Assembly: GCA_037444165.1 (NCBI GenBank)
Contig: JBBIMX010000006.1
Span: forward strand, 1-59,302
Direction: 5' to 3'
Origin: CALIBK01 sp037444165
GTDB taxonomy: Bacteria > Desulfobacterota > BSN033 > UBA1163
Length of the DNA stretch: 59,302 nucleotides
Numbering within the stretch: the stretch's first letter is position 1; every line of letters begins with the position of its first letter. The notes under the pieces are model-generated. The model was not told the origin of the DNA, did no database searches, and saw only the letters and a list, made by a program, of their open reading frames with translations. The position numbers and the translations under genes were made by a program. This document shows positions 58,319 to 59,302 of the stretch, piece by piece.

Positions 58319-59302
58319 TTAACCACTCTTATACATGGCTTCGATGATATCCTTATAGGCTTCGTTGATGTATTTCCGTTTCACTTTCATCGTGGGTGTG
58401 ACTTCCCCATCTTCCTCATAAAGCTTCTTGGGGATGATGGTAAATTTTTTTATCTGTTCGACCTGAGCCAATCCACGATTCACTTTGTCTATCTCTTTCT
58501 GGATTAGTTGTTGAATCTCCGGGGCTTGGGTTAAACTGGCATAGGTTCCGAACTGGATTTTATGATCCTGGGCATACTTGATCACATTCTCTTCGTCAAT
58601 GGCGATTAAAGCGACCAGGTATTTTTTCCGATCTCCGATGACAATCGCATCATTGATATAGGGGCTAAACTTCAATTGATTTTCAATATTTTGAGGAGCG
58701 ATGTTTTTCCCTCCGGCCGTAATGATCAGGTCTTTTTTCCGGTCTGTAATCTTTAGAAACCCATCTTCGTCCAGTTCGCCGACGTCCCCGGAATGAAGCC
58801 ATCCGTCTTTGAGAGTTTCCGCCGTTGCCTCCGGGTTTCTGAAATAGCCTTTAAAGACCCCTTCCCCACGGACCAGGATCTCTCCATCGGAGGCAATCTT
58901 TACTTCCACTCCAGGAAGGGGAGGCCCCACCCTTCCAATCTTATAGTAGCCCTTTCGGCTGACCGTGGTGACCCCCGTTCCCTCGGTCTGACCGTATCCC
59001 TCTACTAAAGGAAGTCCGATGGCATTAAAGAATTTTAAAACTTCAGGGGAGATGGGGGCTGCGCCCGAGTAGGCGATTCGAACTCGATCAAATCCCAACC
59101 TCTCTTTAAGTTTCCGAAAGACAGCCAGATAAGCCCCTAAGTAAGCCGCTTTTAAATAGAGGGGGATGGGTCTGAAATTCAGTTTCAAATCTGCATATTT
59201 CATCCCGATTCCCATAGAGAGCTTAAAGACCATTCGTTTAAACCAGGTGGCATCAGACATTCGAATCATAATCCCAGAGGCATACTTTTCCCAGATTCGA
59301 GG
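58319..59302 (-). CDS. AMP-forming long-chain acyl-CoA synthetase, C-terminal part (5' end off window)
   Basis: The C-terminal 327 residues of an adenylate-forming enzyme; the frame is open to the right edge, where it reads PRIWEKYASGI before the first ATG at 59269. Motifs are YGQTEGTGVTTVS (A5), GEILVRGEGVFKGYFRNPEATAETLKDGWLHSGDVGELDEDGFLKITDRKKDLIITAGGKNIAPQNIE (A7-A8 and linker), and PTMKVKRK (A10 Lys). It activates a carboxylate, probably a fatty acid, as acyl-CoA. The motifs are of the FACL/FadD15 type and not of benzoate-CoA ligase. Convergent with the liv operon. Confidence 0.92.
   Translation of the reverse strand, partial: PRIWEKYASGIMIRMSDATWFKRMVFKLSMGIGMKYADLKLNFRPIPLYLKAAYLGAYLAVFRKLKERLGFDRVRIAYSGAAPISPEVLKFFNAIGLPLVEGYGQTEGTGVTTVSRKGYYKIGRVGPPLPGVEVKIASDGEILVRGEGVFKGYFRNPEATAETLKDGWLHSGDVGELDEDGFLKITDRKKDLIITAGGKNIAPQNIENQLKFSPYINDAIVIGDRKKYLVALIAIDEENVIKYAQDHKIQFGTYASLTQAPEIQQLIQKEIDKVNRGLAQVEQIKKFTIIPKKLYEEDGEVTPTMKVKRKYINEAYKDIIEAMYKSG

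Noticed and set aside
58319..59302. Benzoate-CoA ligase to accompany the Bam cluster
   Set aside because: Motifs are those of long-chain acyl-CoA synthetase; no benzoate-ligase signature seen.

Overview
The window looks like a chromosomal segment of an anaerobic, Gram-negative bacterium of the Desulfobacterota ('Deltaproteobacteria') type, possibly from a metagenome scaffold because it contains a 14-N gap at 5615-5628. The evidence is a class II (tungsten) benzoyl-CoA reductase-type cluster with two in-frame UGA/selenocysteine codons, Hdr-like iron-sulfur proteins, an ETF:menaquinone oxidoreductase-type protein, a NrfD/molybdopterin membrane complex, a lipoprotein and OM-directed genes, and the usual rod-shape and ruvABC blocks. 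The lineage is inferred from gene content only.

Layout. 1-5563 (+): end of a lipid/polyketide-like operon with an active ketosynthase, a catalytically dead ketosynthase partner, a CrtI-type flavoprotein, a LolB-like lipoprotein and a B12-binding radical SAM enzyme. 5568-8494: oxidative-stress block with a PerR-type regulator (minus, interrupted by the gap) divergent from katG, a PerR-like box between them, and a tautomerase. 8477-12098: DnaJ-like protein, an AT-rich gap with a sigma-54-type promoter and a small orphan gene, a ferredoxin-type aldo/keto reductase, a DUF2080-like protein and a GNAT enzyme. 12276-23904 (+): bamBCDEF, then EMO and etfBA, as one probable transcription unit ending in a hairpin terminator. 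23985-30593 (+): a second unit with its own promoter inside that terminator, encoding a Tat-exported molybdopterin protein, a four-cluster ferredoxin, a NrfD protein and a second EMO/DsrMK-like fusion. 30620-34627: a Bug-family protein with a DUF2267-like N-terminus and no export signal, TatD, Hsp20-like, tRNA-Ala, a second aldo/keto reductase and a thioredoxin-fold protein. 34711-39854 (-): hypothetical, RodZ-like, Era, Lon, TlpA-like. 40082-45896: ssb (+) facing mreBCD-mrdA-rodA (-). 46191-49076 (+): PpiD/SurA-like and UDP-glucuronate decarboxylase-like. 49084-52797 (-): ruvBAC, yebC, tRNA-Val, hypothetical. 53356-58300 (+): livMHKGF branched-chain-type ABC transporter, followed by an acyl-CoA synthetase running off the right edge on the minus strand.

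How it works together. The central 18 kb is a redox module. A tungsten AOR-type catalytic subunit with all remembered BamB active-site positions is joined to an HdrA/MvhD-type electron-bifurcating core carrying selenocysteine at both expected positions. Next to it lie ETF and a membrane ETF:quinone oxidoreductase instead of the BamGHI subunits, then a DsrMKOP-like membrane complex in which a periplasmic molybdopterin protein stands where a cytochrome would be expected. This arrangement is the strongest candidate for an undescribed system here. The acyl-CoA synthetase and Liv transporter fit a fatty-, aromatic- or amino-acid-oxidising lifestyle, but no benzoate-specific genes (bamA, benzoate-CoA ligase) are in the window.

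A family of short hairpin repeats with about 13-bp inverted ends is scattered through the intergenic gaps (9.3, 31.9, 39.9, 46.0, 53.0 and 53.2 kb).
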